64,000 nucleotides of DNA from positions 248,001 to 312,000 of the forward strand of contig CBDBNT010000004.1 in assembly GCA_965208015.1 (NCBI GenBank), given 5' to 3'. The position numbers and the translations under genes were made by a program. A model generated the notes under the pieces. It was not told the DNA's origin. It saw nothing but the letters and a program-made list of their open reading frames with translations, and searched no databases. Source of the stretch: Bin87 sp965208015 (lineage in GTDB: Bacteria; Chloroflexota; Dehalococcoidia; Lucifugimonadales; UBA3495). Positions 26,234 through 34,016 of this stretch are shown here, in pieces (within the stretch, counting starts at the first letter, position 1; each line of letters begins with the position of its first letter).

Positions 26234-26754
26234 CAGTCCACCCACCGGTCGAGGATGCACACGTCGTCAGTGCCGTCAGTCTCGGTAAAGCGCACGCGCA
26301 CCAATTCCGACTGCCGCGTGGGAATGTTCTTGCCCACGAAGTCGGCTCGGATGGGCAGCTCGCGATGGCCCCGGTCCACCAGCGCGGCCAGTTGGATGCG
26401 CAGGGGCCGGCCCAGGTCGCTGATGGCCTCCATACCGGCCCGCACGGTGCGCCCGGTGTAGAGCACGTCGTCGCAGAGGACGACGGTGCGGCCGGTCACG
26501 TCCACCGGCATGGTGGTGGGACGCACGCGCATCCGGGGTCGCTCGGACAGATCATCGCGATAGAGGTTGATGTCCAGATGCCCCACGGGAACGGCCACGC
26601 CCTCCGAGTCGTTGATGTGCCTGGCGATCCGCTCCGCGATGGGAACCCCCCGGGTGCGAATGCCGGCCAGCAGCAGGCCGTCGGCGCCATGGTTGCGCTC
26701 CAGGATCTCGTGGAACATGCGCGTCAACGCCCGCCGGATCTCCTCGGCGTCCAT
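26233..26754 (-). CDS. pyrR: PyrR bifunctional pyr-operon attenuator protein / uracil phosphoribosyltransferase
   Basis: A 173-residue protein starting MDAEEIRRALTRMFHEILERN, followed by LAGIRTRGVPIAERIA, LDINLYRDDL and the PRPP-binding loop VVLCDDVLYTGRTVRA. PyrR binds a specific RNA element in the pyr leader when UMP is high and promotes termination. A matching RNA element and terminator lie just upstream (26825-26960). The family often has a few more N-terminal residues, but no standard start codon precedes ATG 26754 in the clear part of the frame. Confidence 0.96.
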   Translation of the reverse strand: MDAEEIRRALTRMFHEILERNHGADGLLLAGIRTRGVPIAERIARHINDSEGVAVPVGHLDINLYRDDLSERPRMRVRPTTMPVDVTGRTVVLCDDVLYTGRTVRAGMEAISDLGRPLRIQLAALVDRGHRELPIRADFVGKNIPTRQSELVRVRFTETDGTDDVCILDRWVD

Positions 26755-26824
26755 GATCTGCCGGCCCGGCGCGTTGGCCTCGTCGATGCCGGTCGGTGGC
26801 CTGATGTCACTGCGCGCGGTAATG

Positions 26825-26868
26825 AAAAACCCCTGCTGTCTGCCGTCGTCCGGCGGGCCAGCGGGGTT
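26825..26868 (-). terminator. pyr attenuator terminator hairpin
   Basis: On the minus strand AACCCC-GCTG (26868-26859) pairs with CAGC-A-GGGGTT (26838-26828, one bulged A). A GC-rich inner stem (GCCG/CGGC) lies within, and a run of five T (26829-26825) follows. This is a standard intrinsic terminator placed 71 bases before pyrR, as expected for PyrR-controlled attenuation. Confidence 0.8.
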
Positions 26869-26927
26869 GCGTCAAGACCCGGAGGGTTACCCTGCGGTAA
26901 ACCGGCTCCGGTGCAGTTTGCGCTCAC

Positions 26928-26960
26928 GCTTTGCCAGCCTCTCCGGACTGCCTTAAAAGC
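26928..26960 (-). promoter_or_regulatory. PyrR-binding RNA element in the pyr leader
   Basis: Read on the minus strand, this stretch contains GCAGTCCGGAGAGGCTGGCAAAG-like sequence, very close to the known PyrR-binding loop of Bacillus pyr leaders (AGTCC-nGAGAGGCU-GGCAAAG). GCTTT at 26960-26956 and AAAGC at 26932-26928 close the lower stem. It starts about 10 bases after the predicted transcript start and stands upstream of the attenuator hairpin and pyrR. Confidence 0.8.
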
Positions 26961-26978
26961 GGCGTGGTATGTGGATCA

Positions 26979-26987
26979 ATTGTAGCA
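26979..26987 (-). promoter_or_regulatory. Extended -10 promoter of the pyr operon
   Basis: TGCTACAAT on the minus strand is an extended -10 element. It lies just upstream of the PyrR-binding element, so the leader RNA would begin around 26970. No clear -35 is visible. Confidence 0.5.
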
Positions 26988-27127
26988 CACTTCCCGCCGT
27001 GGCTGAGGTCCGCCATCCCGAAAATCAATGACACCAACGCGTTGACCCACTCTTGATGCGTGTGCGAACATCGGTTCGCCAAATCGCCGGGCAACTGATG
27101 CCATGGCCTCACAGGAGATGCCTGACC

Positions 27128-28570
27128 ATGCTCATCAAGTCCTCGCCCGACCGCTACGACAAGCTGCAAATCCTCGGCGGCATGGCCGCTGCCGACGACA
27201 TCCTCACCGCCGGCAAAGCCGACAGCGGCGGCCATTCCCTCAGCGGCAAGTTCGCCGCCGGCTCCTTTGGACACGGTAGAAACCGCGTGGCCTACTCCGA
27301 CCCGCGCAAGAACCCGGCCCCCGGCATCTACAAGGCCAGCCTGCCCAACGGCAAGAAAATCAACCTGATGCGGGTGATGTTCACCGACTTCTGCAAGATG
27401 GACTGCGCCTACTGCCCCAACAGCATCTACGTGCCCCGCAAGCGCTACGCCTTCAAGCGCGAGGAGCTGGCCGATACCTTTGCGGAGCTGCACCAGCGCC
27501 TGGCCGTGGACGGCCTGTTCCTCAGCTCAGGCATCGCCGGCGACGGCACCAAGACCACCCAGCGCATGGTGGAAACCGTCGAGATCATCCGCAAGAAGCA
27601 CGGGTTCCGCGGCTACATCCACCTGAAAGTCATGCCCGGCGCCAGCCGCGAGCTGGTGGAGCGGGCCCACCGGCTGGGCAGCCGCCTCTCGGTGAACATC
27701 GAGACACCCGAACCGGACATGATGCGCCGCATCAGCCCCCACAAAGACTTGCAGAAAGACATCCTCGACCCCATGGCCTGGATCAACGAACTCACCGCGT
27801 CCACCACGGGCGGCGCCGTCGGCCAGGCCACCCAGTTCGTCGTGGGCGCGGCCGACGAGTCGGACCGGCAGATCTACCAGCGCGTCGACCAGATGTACAC
27901 CGACTGGAACCTGAAGCGGGTGTATTACCCGCCCTTCCGTCCTGCCCGGCATACGCCCATGGAAGAAAAGCCGCCGGTGCACGCCGGCCGGGAGCACCGG
28001 TTGTACCAGATGGATTGGCTCCACCGCGTCTATCGCTTTTCTACCGACGAGATCGGCCTGGCCTTCGACCACAGCGGGTTCCTGTCCCTGGAGCAGGACC
28101 CGAAGACGGTCATCGCCATGGAGAACCTGGACGCCTTTCCCATCGATCTCAACGCGGCGTCCCGGGATCAACTATTGCGCATCCCCGGCATCGGGCCGGT
28201 GTCCGCCGACCGCATCCTGGAGAACCGCCGCCAGCACAGTATCGATACCTGGCGCGACCTGCAAAGCATGGGGGTAGTACGCAAGCGGGCCTGGCCCTAC
28301 GTGGTGTTCCCCGGGCAGCGACCGCCCTCCGGAAAGCAGCTGCGTCTGGACCTGTTCGGCGAGGCCCAGGACCGCCGCGCCGCCGAGGCCGCCGGCGTCA
28401 GCCTGCCGCCGCCCAAGTCACCCGCCCTGTCGGACGTGATGGAAACGCCGGCGTCGTATCAGGCTAGCGGGTCATACACCGGCCACGAGTGCATCCCCGG
28501 TAGCCGGGGTGCGATGTGCGCGGGGTGTCCGGTGAACCCTATCCAATTCTCAAAAAAGTCTGAAATATGA
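27128..28570 (+). CDS. Radical SAM protein with C-terminal HhH (putative DNA modification/repair)
   Basis: A 480-residue protein. The radical SAM cluster motif CKMDCAYC (CxxxCxxC) is near residue 89, after MRVMFTDF. HLKVMPGAS and SVNIETPEPDMMRRISPHKD mark the barrel. A helix-hairpin-helix motif follows at about 340-400 (LNAASRDQLLRIPGIGPVSADRIL). The tail has a Cys cluster (CIPG...MCAGC), likely an extra Fe-S or zinc site. This matches the family annotated as putative DNA modification/repair radical SAM proteins, often next to a uracil-DNA-glycosylase-like gene, which is absent here. ATG 27128 has an AGGAG site. It precedes the PRTase/NADAR pair. Confidence 0.85.
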   Translation: MLIKSSPDRYDKLQILGGMAAADDILTAGKADSGGHSLSGKFAAGSFGHGRNRVAYSDPRKNPAPGIYKASLPNGKKINLMRVMFTDFCKMDCAYCPNSIYVPRKRYAFKREELADTFAELHQRLAVDGLFLSSGIAGDGTKTTQRMVETVEIIRKKHGFRGYIHLKVMPGASRELVERAHRLGSRLSVNIETPEPDMMRRISPHKDLQKDILDPMAWINELTASTTGGAVGQATQFVVGAADESDRQIYQRVDQMYTDWNLKRVYYPPFRPARHTPMEEKPPVHAGREHRLYQMDWLHRVYRFSTDEIGLAFDHSGFLSLEQDPKTVIAMENLDAFPIDLNAASRDQLLRIPGIGPVSADRILENRRQHSIDTWRDLQSMGVVRKRAWPYVVFPGQRPPSGKQLRLDLFGEAQDRRAAEAAGVSLPPPKSPALSDVMETPASYQASGSYTGHECIPGSRGAMCAGCPVNPIQFSKKSEI

Positions 28571-28633
28571 ACAAATGTTGCAATGGGCTGCTTGCCGTGC
28601 TAGTGTTGCGCCACCTTGACGGGTGACACGATC

Positions 28634-29599
28634 ATGACACAGCGCGAAGACTTGCTGGCTTCAATTGCCAGCACTATCAAGGACTACCGGGCTGGAGAAA
28701 TTCCTGAGCCCACGCCCGAGCATGTCGACCGCTGGATCAGTCAGTTCGGCGAAGACGTGCAGGTGCCGATGTTGCGCGAACTGGACCACGTGTTCAAGCA
28801 GACTTACGTGTCCCGGAGCCAAGCGCAACGACTGTTCGCGAAAATAGCAGGCTCTTTCCCTCGCGATTTTTGGAGGACTGCTCATATCCTAGACATACAA
28901 CAAAATGGCAACAGCCAATCTGAGATGCGCGAATTACTCGTGCCGATCCTACGCCAGCATCACGGTGCTGACATCAGTCACGATGGCACGACTGACGGTG
29001 CCTTCGTTTATCTGGACGACGCCATCTTTACTGGCGAGCGTGTCATTGATGACCTATCCAATTGGATGCGGCATAGTGCTCCAGCAAATGGAACATTGCA
29101 CCTGATGGTCATTGCTTTGCACGAGGGTGGTAGATACTGGATTGAGCGGAACGAGGAACGGCTTAAATACGGAAAGCAATTTGATGTGCGCTTCCGAAGG
29201 TTCGACGGATTTGCATTTGAAAACAGGCTTACTTATCGCAACCTATCTGACGTACTGTGGCCAACTTTCCACATTGATGGGGCGGAGAACTTTCAGCCGC
29301 GCCAGCCTGGGTTTGGAACAAGCCGTCTCTTCACTAGCGAGCCCGGCCGTCAGTTGCTTGAACGAGAGCTTTATGATGCTGGACGCAGGATACAGGGATT
29401 TGCCGCCAACCCCAGTCCTAGACTCAAACCCCTAGGCTTCTCCAATTTCTACCCCGGCTTCGGCTCCCTGTTCGTAACCTACCGTAATTGTCCCAATAAT
29501 TGCCCTCTCGCCTTGTGGTATGGCAACCCGTCGTACAGCCCAAATCATCCGCTCGGTCGATGGTATCCCTTGCTTTCGCGCAAAACCTACTACCAATAG
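28634..29599 (+). CDS. Phosphoribosyltransferase-like protein of conflict-system type
   Basis: A 321-residue protein. A phosphoribosyltransferase-type PRPP loop, VYLDDAIFTGERVIDDL, lies at about residues 125-141, preceded by a helical N-terminal region (ISQFGEDVQVPMLRELDHVF). The C-terminal part has the pattern NFYPGFGSLFVTYRNCPNN followed by PLALW, which I associate with the PRTase-like domains described in prokaryotic conflict systems. GC content is lower than in the flanking genes. The next gene, NADAR-HhH, starts 1 base after the stop, so they form a two-gene unit. ATG 28634 is chosen; TTG 28616 is possible. Activity is unknown. Confidence 0.65.
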   Translation: MTQREDLLASIASTIKDYRAGEIPEPTPEHVDRWISQFGEDVQVPMLRELDHVFKQTYVSRSQAQRLFAKIAGSFPRDFWRTAHILDIQQNGNSQSEMRELLVPILRQHHGADISHDGTTDGAFVYLDDAIFTGERVIDDLSNWMRHSAPANGTLHLMVIALHEGGRYWIERNEERLKYGKQFDVRFRRFDGFAFENRLTYRNLSDVLWPTFHIDGAENFQPRQPGFGTSRLFTSEPGRQLLERELYDAGRRIQGFAANPSPRLKPLGFSNFYPGFGSLFVTYRNCPNNCPLALWYGNPSYSPNHPLGRWYPLLSRKTYYQ

Positions 29600-29600
29600 G

Positions 29601-30566
29601 ATGGCTGCAATGACTGCCTCAATCAGCAACCATGTGAATTGCCAGACGCGGACCTACCATCGTGCTGAATCCGCCGTCTTCCTCAAAACCAAAGAAAAGC
29701 ACGGCGGCTTGTCCAACATGGCAGGCGGCTTCCCCCTGGTGGTCAACGGCGTCGCCATTCGCACCTCCGAAGCACTGTATCAGGCTTGCCGTTTTCCCCA
29801 CTTGCCAGACCTTCAGCACGAAATCATCGTGCAAAAAAGCCCGATGACCGCCAAGATGAAGGGCAAACCGTACCGCCATATCTCTCGGCCCGACTGGGAT
29901 GCAGTGCGGGTCAAGATCATGCGCTGGTGCCTACAGCTGAAGCTGGCTCAGAATTGGGACACGTTCAGTAAGGTACTGCTTGAAACCGGAAACATACCAA
30001 TCGTTGAGCACTCGCGCCGTGACGATTTTTGGGGAGCCAAACCCATAGACAGCGAAATCCTTATGGGGACTAACGCCCTAGGGCGATTGCTAATGGAATT
30101 GAGAGAGCGGTTGAAGTGCGAATCGCCGGACGCCTTGCAGTATGTAGAACCTCTCGCCATTCCGGAGTTTCTGCTGTATGACTGCCCAATTGAGGCTATC
30201 GGGCGGCCAGTTGCCGACGCGGATACAACACAGTCACTTTTGATGGAGCCCAATCCCAATCGGGTTTGCGAGAAACAAGGCCAGCTGCTTGCCATAGCCC
30301 ACTCGACGCCCAAGATCTCAGAGATGGAATCCGCCTACTGCACTGTTGACGACAGCGGTGATCTCATCAATATCAACACGGCTGAAGTAAACGATCTAAC
30401 CAAGCTCCCCCGGATCGGCAGCGGCTTGGCTCAGGCTATTGTGGACCATCGCGAGAAACACGGCGACTTCTCGTCGACGAGAAGCATTACGTCTGTGCTC
30501 CGCATAGGAGAAAAAACCTACCAAGAGATTGCCGACAAAATCACCACCGGCCACCTCCTATTGTGA
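29601..30566 (+). CDS. NADAR-domain protein with C-terminal helix-hairpin-helix
   Basis: A 321-residue protein. The N-terminal 160 residues show the NADAR (DUF1768/YbiA-like) pattern: GGLSNM near 37, the SEALYQACRF helix near 56, and RDDFWGAK near 140. NADAR domains act on N-glycosidic or ADP-ribosyl bonds, and some reverse ADP-ribosylation of guanine in DNA. After a linker of about 90 residues comes a ComEA-like HhH domain (INTAEVNDLTKLPRIGSGLAQAIVDHR, about 254-321), which implies DNA binding. ATG 29601 follows the upstream stop directly; an ATG at 29610 is an alternative. The composition is lower in GC than the neighbours. Confidence 0.75.
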   Translation: MAAMTASISNHVNCQTRTYHRAESAVFLKTKEKHGGLSNMAGGFPLVVNGVAIRTSEALYQACRFPHLPDLQHEIIVQKSPMTAKMKGKPYRHISRPDWDAVRVKIMRWCLQLKLAQNWDTFSKVLLETGNIPIVEHSRRDDFWGAKPIDSEILMGTNALGRLLMELRERLKCESPDALQYVEPLAIPEFLLYDCPIEAIGRPVADADTTQSLLMEPNPNRVCEKQGQLLAIAHSTPKISEMESAYCTVDDSGDLININTAEVNDLTKLPRIGSGLAQAIVDHREKHGDFSSTRSITSVLRIGEKTYQEIADKITTGHLLL

Positions 30567-30608
30567 TCCCAGTGCCATGTTCCCCCGCAATGACATTGCC
30601 CCAATTGA

Positions 30609-31793
30609 TCACGTAATCACCCCTTCCTCCACCAGCGCCGCCATCTCCTGCTTTGACATGCCCAGCAGGTCGCCGTAAATCTCGCCGTTGTGCTCGCCGT
30701 ACTTCGGGATGGGCCCGGCGGAGGTGGGCGTCTTGGAGAACTTGATGATGGTGGGGCCCGGCACCAGCACCTTCTTGCCGGGCGGGTCGTGGGCATCCTC
30801 CTCCATCATCACCTCGCGCTCCCACATGTGGCTGTCGGCCAACACCTCGGGGATGGACTTGACCGGGCCGAAGGGAATGTCGGCGGCGACCAGCGCGTCC
30901 TCCACTTCTTGCACGGTGCGCTCCTCGCACCATTCGCGCAGCAGTTCCATGCGGATCTCCGCCATGTCGGTGGCGAACATGGGGGCGGCGAACTCCGGGT
31001 CCTCGGCCAGCTCATCGAACTTCATCACCCGGAGCATCCGCTCCCACATGCCGGCCCGGGCCGCTCCGGTGGTGACCCAGCCGTCCTTGCACCGCAGGAA
31101 GGTGCCGACGCGCACGAAGTCGTTGGTGCCGGTATCGTAGCACATGGCCAGGGCGACCTCCTCCAGGGTGATGCCGCCGTCCAGCATGGCGACCTCCAGC
31201 CACTGGCCCTCGCCGGTGCGGTCGCGATGCCGCAGCGCGCCCAGGATGCCGATGACCGCGTGGAGTGCGGCGGTGCGGTCCATCACCGGCCCGTTGCCCA
31301 TGATCGGCTCGCCGAAGCCCCGGCCGGTCTGGTCGCCGAACCCGCTCATGGCCTGGATGATGGGGTCGAAGCACTGCCGGTCACGGTAGGGGCCGTACTG
31401 CCCGAAGCCGGACACGGAGGCGAGGATGATGCCGGGGTTCACCTTGCACATCTCCTCGTAGCCGAACCCCATCTGCTCCATAGTGCCGGGCCGGAAGTTC
31501 TCCAGCACCACGTCGGACACCTCCAGCAGCCGGAAGAACAGCTCCTTGCCCTTGTCGTGCCGCGTGTTCAGGGTGACGCTCTTCTTGCCCCGGTTGTAGG
31601 CGGCGAACTGGACGCTCATGCCGCCCACGAAGGGGCCGGAGTTGCGGAGGTCAGCGCCCTTGCGCCACTCCAGCTTGAGCACCTCGGCCCCCATGTCTTG
31701 CAGGATCAACCCGCCGCGGGGCGCCGCCTGCCAGCGGGCCAGCTCCAGTATGCGCACTCCGTCCAGCACTGCCGTCGAACCGTTCACTGCCAT
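30609..31793 (-). CDS. CaiB/BaiF-type (class III) CoA-transferase
   Basis: A 394-residue protein with the family N terminus LDGVRILELARWQAAPRGGLILQDMGAEVLKLE, the SDVVLENFRPGTMEQMG and SVSGFGQYGPYRDR segments, and the catalytic Asp in MDRTAALHAVIG. Class III CoA-transferases move CoA between carboxylic acids without a free acid-CoA pool change. GGAG lies 7 bases before ATG 31793. It is the first of four such genes in 7.5 kb and is divergent from the TauE-like gene. Substrate unknown; the family covers carnitine, formate, succinate and aromatic acids. Confidence 0.9.
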   Translation of the reverse strand: MAVNGSTAVLDGVRILELARWQAAPRGGLILQDMGAEVLKLEWRKGADLRNSGPFVGGMSVQFAAYNRGKKSVTLNTRHDKGKELFFRLLEVSDVVLENFRPGTMEQMGFGYEEMCKVNPGIILASVSGFGQYGPYRDRQCFDPIIQAMSGFGDQTGRGFGEPIMGNGPVMDRTAALHAVIGILGALRHRDRTGEGQWLEVAMLDGGITLEEVALAMCYDTGTNDFVRVGTFLRCKDGWVTTGAARAGMWERMLRVMKFDELAEDPEFAAPMFATDMAEIRMELLREWCEERTVQEVEDALVAADIPFGPVKSIPEVLADSHMWEREVMMEEDAHDPPGKKVLVPGPTIIKFSKTPTSAGPIPKYGEHNGEIYGDLLGMSKQEMAALVEEGVIT

Positions 31794-32045
31794 TGTCAAT
31801 CTCCTGATTTTTCGAGAGTGGGGTTCCCGGCGCGGGACTCTCGGATTTCCAAACCGCCACGGGTTCCGCGAGTATATCGCGTTTCGTGCAACCGCCGACC
31901 AGATAGGTTCATCCTTCGGACAGTAAAGGTTGGGCTACAATGCGCCCCGCCAGCGACTGGAGACGGCCATGAGACCATCCACGACGCAATCGATTGGAAC
32001 ACCACCGGGATGCGCCGCCATGTCGATTGACCCGGTGTCGGCCTG

Positions 32046-32789
32046 ATGCTGACCGGCTGGGAGCTGGCCATCGGGCTGGCGGCGATGTTCTTCGGGGCCA
32101 TCGTGCTGGGAACCATCAGCTTCGGGCTGGGCACGGTGTCCATGCCGTTTATGCTGCTGATCCTGCCGCCCCAGGATGCGGTGGTGATCGTCAACGCCGT
32201 GGTCGTCCTCACCACCGGGCTGACCGTTATCCAGACTTGGCGGCACCTGAACCTGCGCGAGTCCTGGCCCTTCGTGGTCGCCGGCCTGCCGCCGGTGCCG
32301 CTGGGCGTGTTGCTGCTGCACGGTGCCGATGCGGTGGCATTGCGGCTGACCATCGTGGTGGTAATACTGGCGCTGGGGGTGATGAGCCTGTTCCAGATAC
32401 GGCTGCCCGGCGCCCGAAGCCGTTGGGCGGCCCCGGTATGCGGCTTTATCGCCACGCTGCTGGTCACGACGCTGGGCGTGGGCGCGCCGCTGGCGGGGCT
32501 CTACTCCATCGAACAGGACTGGTCGCGGGACACCATCCGCGCCACGCTGGGCCTCTACTTCTTCCTCGCGTCCGTGCTCGCGCTGGCGCTGTTCGCCGTC
32601 ACCGGATTGGTCAGCGTGACGACCGCACAGAACATCGGCGTGCTCAGCGTGGCGGTGCTGTGCGGGACGGGGGTTGCGGCGGTGATCGCCAATCGCATCA
32701 GCCTGCAAGCGTTTCGGTACGTGGTCGTTGGGGTGACTGTGGTGGGCAGCATATCCCTGCTGCTGTGGGAACTGCTGCGAGTGCTGTGA
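32046..32789 (+). CDS. TauE/SafE-family membrane transporter
   Basis: A 247-residue integral membrane protein with about eight hydrophobic segments. It has the TauE/SafE pattern: a Gly-rich first half (FGLGTVSMPFMLLILPPQDAVVIVNAVVVL) and a related second half (VTTLGVGAPLAGLYS). The family exports sulfite, sulfoacetate or other small anions. It stands between two CoA-transferase regions and could export an organic anion of that pathway. This is inference from position only. Confidence 0.82.
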   Translation: MLTGWELAIGLAAMFFGAIVLGTISFGLGTVSMPFMLLILPPQDAVVIVNAVVVLTTGLTVIQTWRHLNLRESWPFVVAGLPPVPLGVLLLHGADAVALRLTIVVVILALGVMSLFQIRLPGARSRWAAPVCGFIATLLVTTLGVGAPLAGLYSIEQDWSRDTIRATLGLYFFLASVLALALFAVTGLVSVTTAQNIGVLSVAVLCGTGVAAVIANRISLQAFRYVVVGVTVVGSISLLLWELLRVL

Positions 32790-32945
32790 CCAAACCGCTC
32801 GCGATGCATAATTCAATCCTGTGCATCCTGTATATCGATGTAAAACACGATATGCGCGCACCATGCCGCTCTCCTGTTTGTACAATCCACTGCATTTGGC
32901 TAGAATTCGCGCGACCCCGCAAGTTGAGCCAACAAGGAGCAGCAG

Positions 32946-34016
32946 ATGCCCGGCAGCCTGATCACCGACGAAGTAAAGGCCCTGATCGGCGTGGAATCGG
33001 AGCCCGAGCGCAACCGGTTCCCCATCAGCGCGGAGATGGCCTACGACGTGGCCGACGCCATCGAGGACTACAACCCGCTTTACATCGACCCCGACTATGC
33101 CGACCGCAGCCGGTTCGGGAGTCTGCTCTGCCCGCCCCTGGCCGCCTGGAAGGACATCGCGCCGCCCATTGGCTACTTCGGCGCCGGCCAGGAGTGGCAC
33201 TTCGAGGTTCCGCTGCCGTTCAACAGCTACGGCCTCAACGGCGGCAGCGACTGGCAGTTCCTGGCGCCGGTGCGTGTCGGCACTTGGATCACCCGTCGGT
33301 TCCGTATGCTGGACATCTTCGAGAAGCAAGGCCGCTCCGGCGCGCTGGTCTTCATCGTCCGTGAGGAGATCCAGACCGACCAGCACGATACGGAGATCAG
33401 CCGCGCCCGCCGCGTCAGCATCCACCGCGCTTTGCCCGCCGGCGAGCAGCCCACCGACGTGGCCCAGGTTGCCGATGACCTGTCCACCGTGGCCGTGGCC
33501 CCGCCCAACCCCGAGGTGATCCTGCCCAAGCCGGAGCCAACCGGTGGCGCACAACGCCATTTTGAGGACGTTTCCGTGGGCGACAGCCTTCCGCCGGTGA
33601 TCAAAGGGCCCATGACCACCACCCACCTGATCCGCTGGGCCGCCGCCAACGGCAACTACGCCCGCATCCACTGGGACCTGCCCTTCGCCCAACTGCACCA
33701 GGGCCTGCCCAACGTGGTCGTGAACGGCTCGCTGAAGAACCAGTACCTCGGCCAACTATTGCTGGACTACGCCGGCGATGAGGGCTGGTTCCGGCGGTTC
33801 TACGTGGAGCACCGGGGCATGGACTTCCCCGGCGACACTCTCACCGCCGCCGGCATCGTGACCGGCAAGCGCGAGGAAAACGGGTTCGGCCTGGTGGACT
33901 GCGCCGTCAACCTGCAGAACGATAGGGGCAACCAGACCGCCTCGGGCACCGCCACCGTCGTCCTGCCCAGGCGGGGCCAGTCGCTGCCGCTGGATTGGGA
34001 AGGAGAACCCTGGTAA
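32946..34016 (+). CDS. Two-hotdog MaoC-like dehydratase / FAS1-like protein
   Basis: A 356-residue protein with two hotdog halves. The first (about 1-160) has the FAS1-like N-terminal dehydratase pattern ISAEMAYDVADAIEDYNPLYIDPDYA and NGGSDWQFLAPVRVGTWI. The second (about 205-356) has VSVGDSLPPVIKGPMTTTHLIRWAAANGNYARIHWD, resembling the MaoC hydratase motif with its Asn/Asp-His site. It is likely an enoyl-CoA or hydroxyacyl-CoA hydratase. AAGGAG-like bases precede ATG 32946. It overlaps the next CoA-transferase as TAATG, so the two are coupled. Confidence 0.85.
   Translation: MPGSLITDEVKALIGVESEPERNRFPISAEMAYDVADAIEDYNPLYIDPDYADRSRFGSLLCPPLAAWKDIAPPIGYFGAGQEWHFEVPLPFNSYGLNGGSDWQFLAPVRVGTWITRRFRMLDIFEKQGRSGALVFIVREEIQTDQHDTEISRARRVSIHRALPAGEQPTDVAQVADDLSTVAVAPPNPEVILPKPEPTGGAQRHFEDVSVGDSLPPVIKGPMTTTHLIRWAAANGNYARIHWDLPFAQLHQGLPNVVVNGSLKNQYLGQLLLDYAGDEGWFRRFYVEHRGMDFPGDTLTAAGIVTGKREENGFGLVDCAVNLQNDRGNQTASGTATVVLPRRGQSLPLDWEGEPW

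Noticed and set aside
33995..34016. Earlier start for the CoA-transferase at 34016
   Set aside because: TAATG overlap and an AGGAGAA site favour ATG 34016 over the upstream in-frame start.
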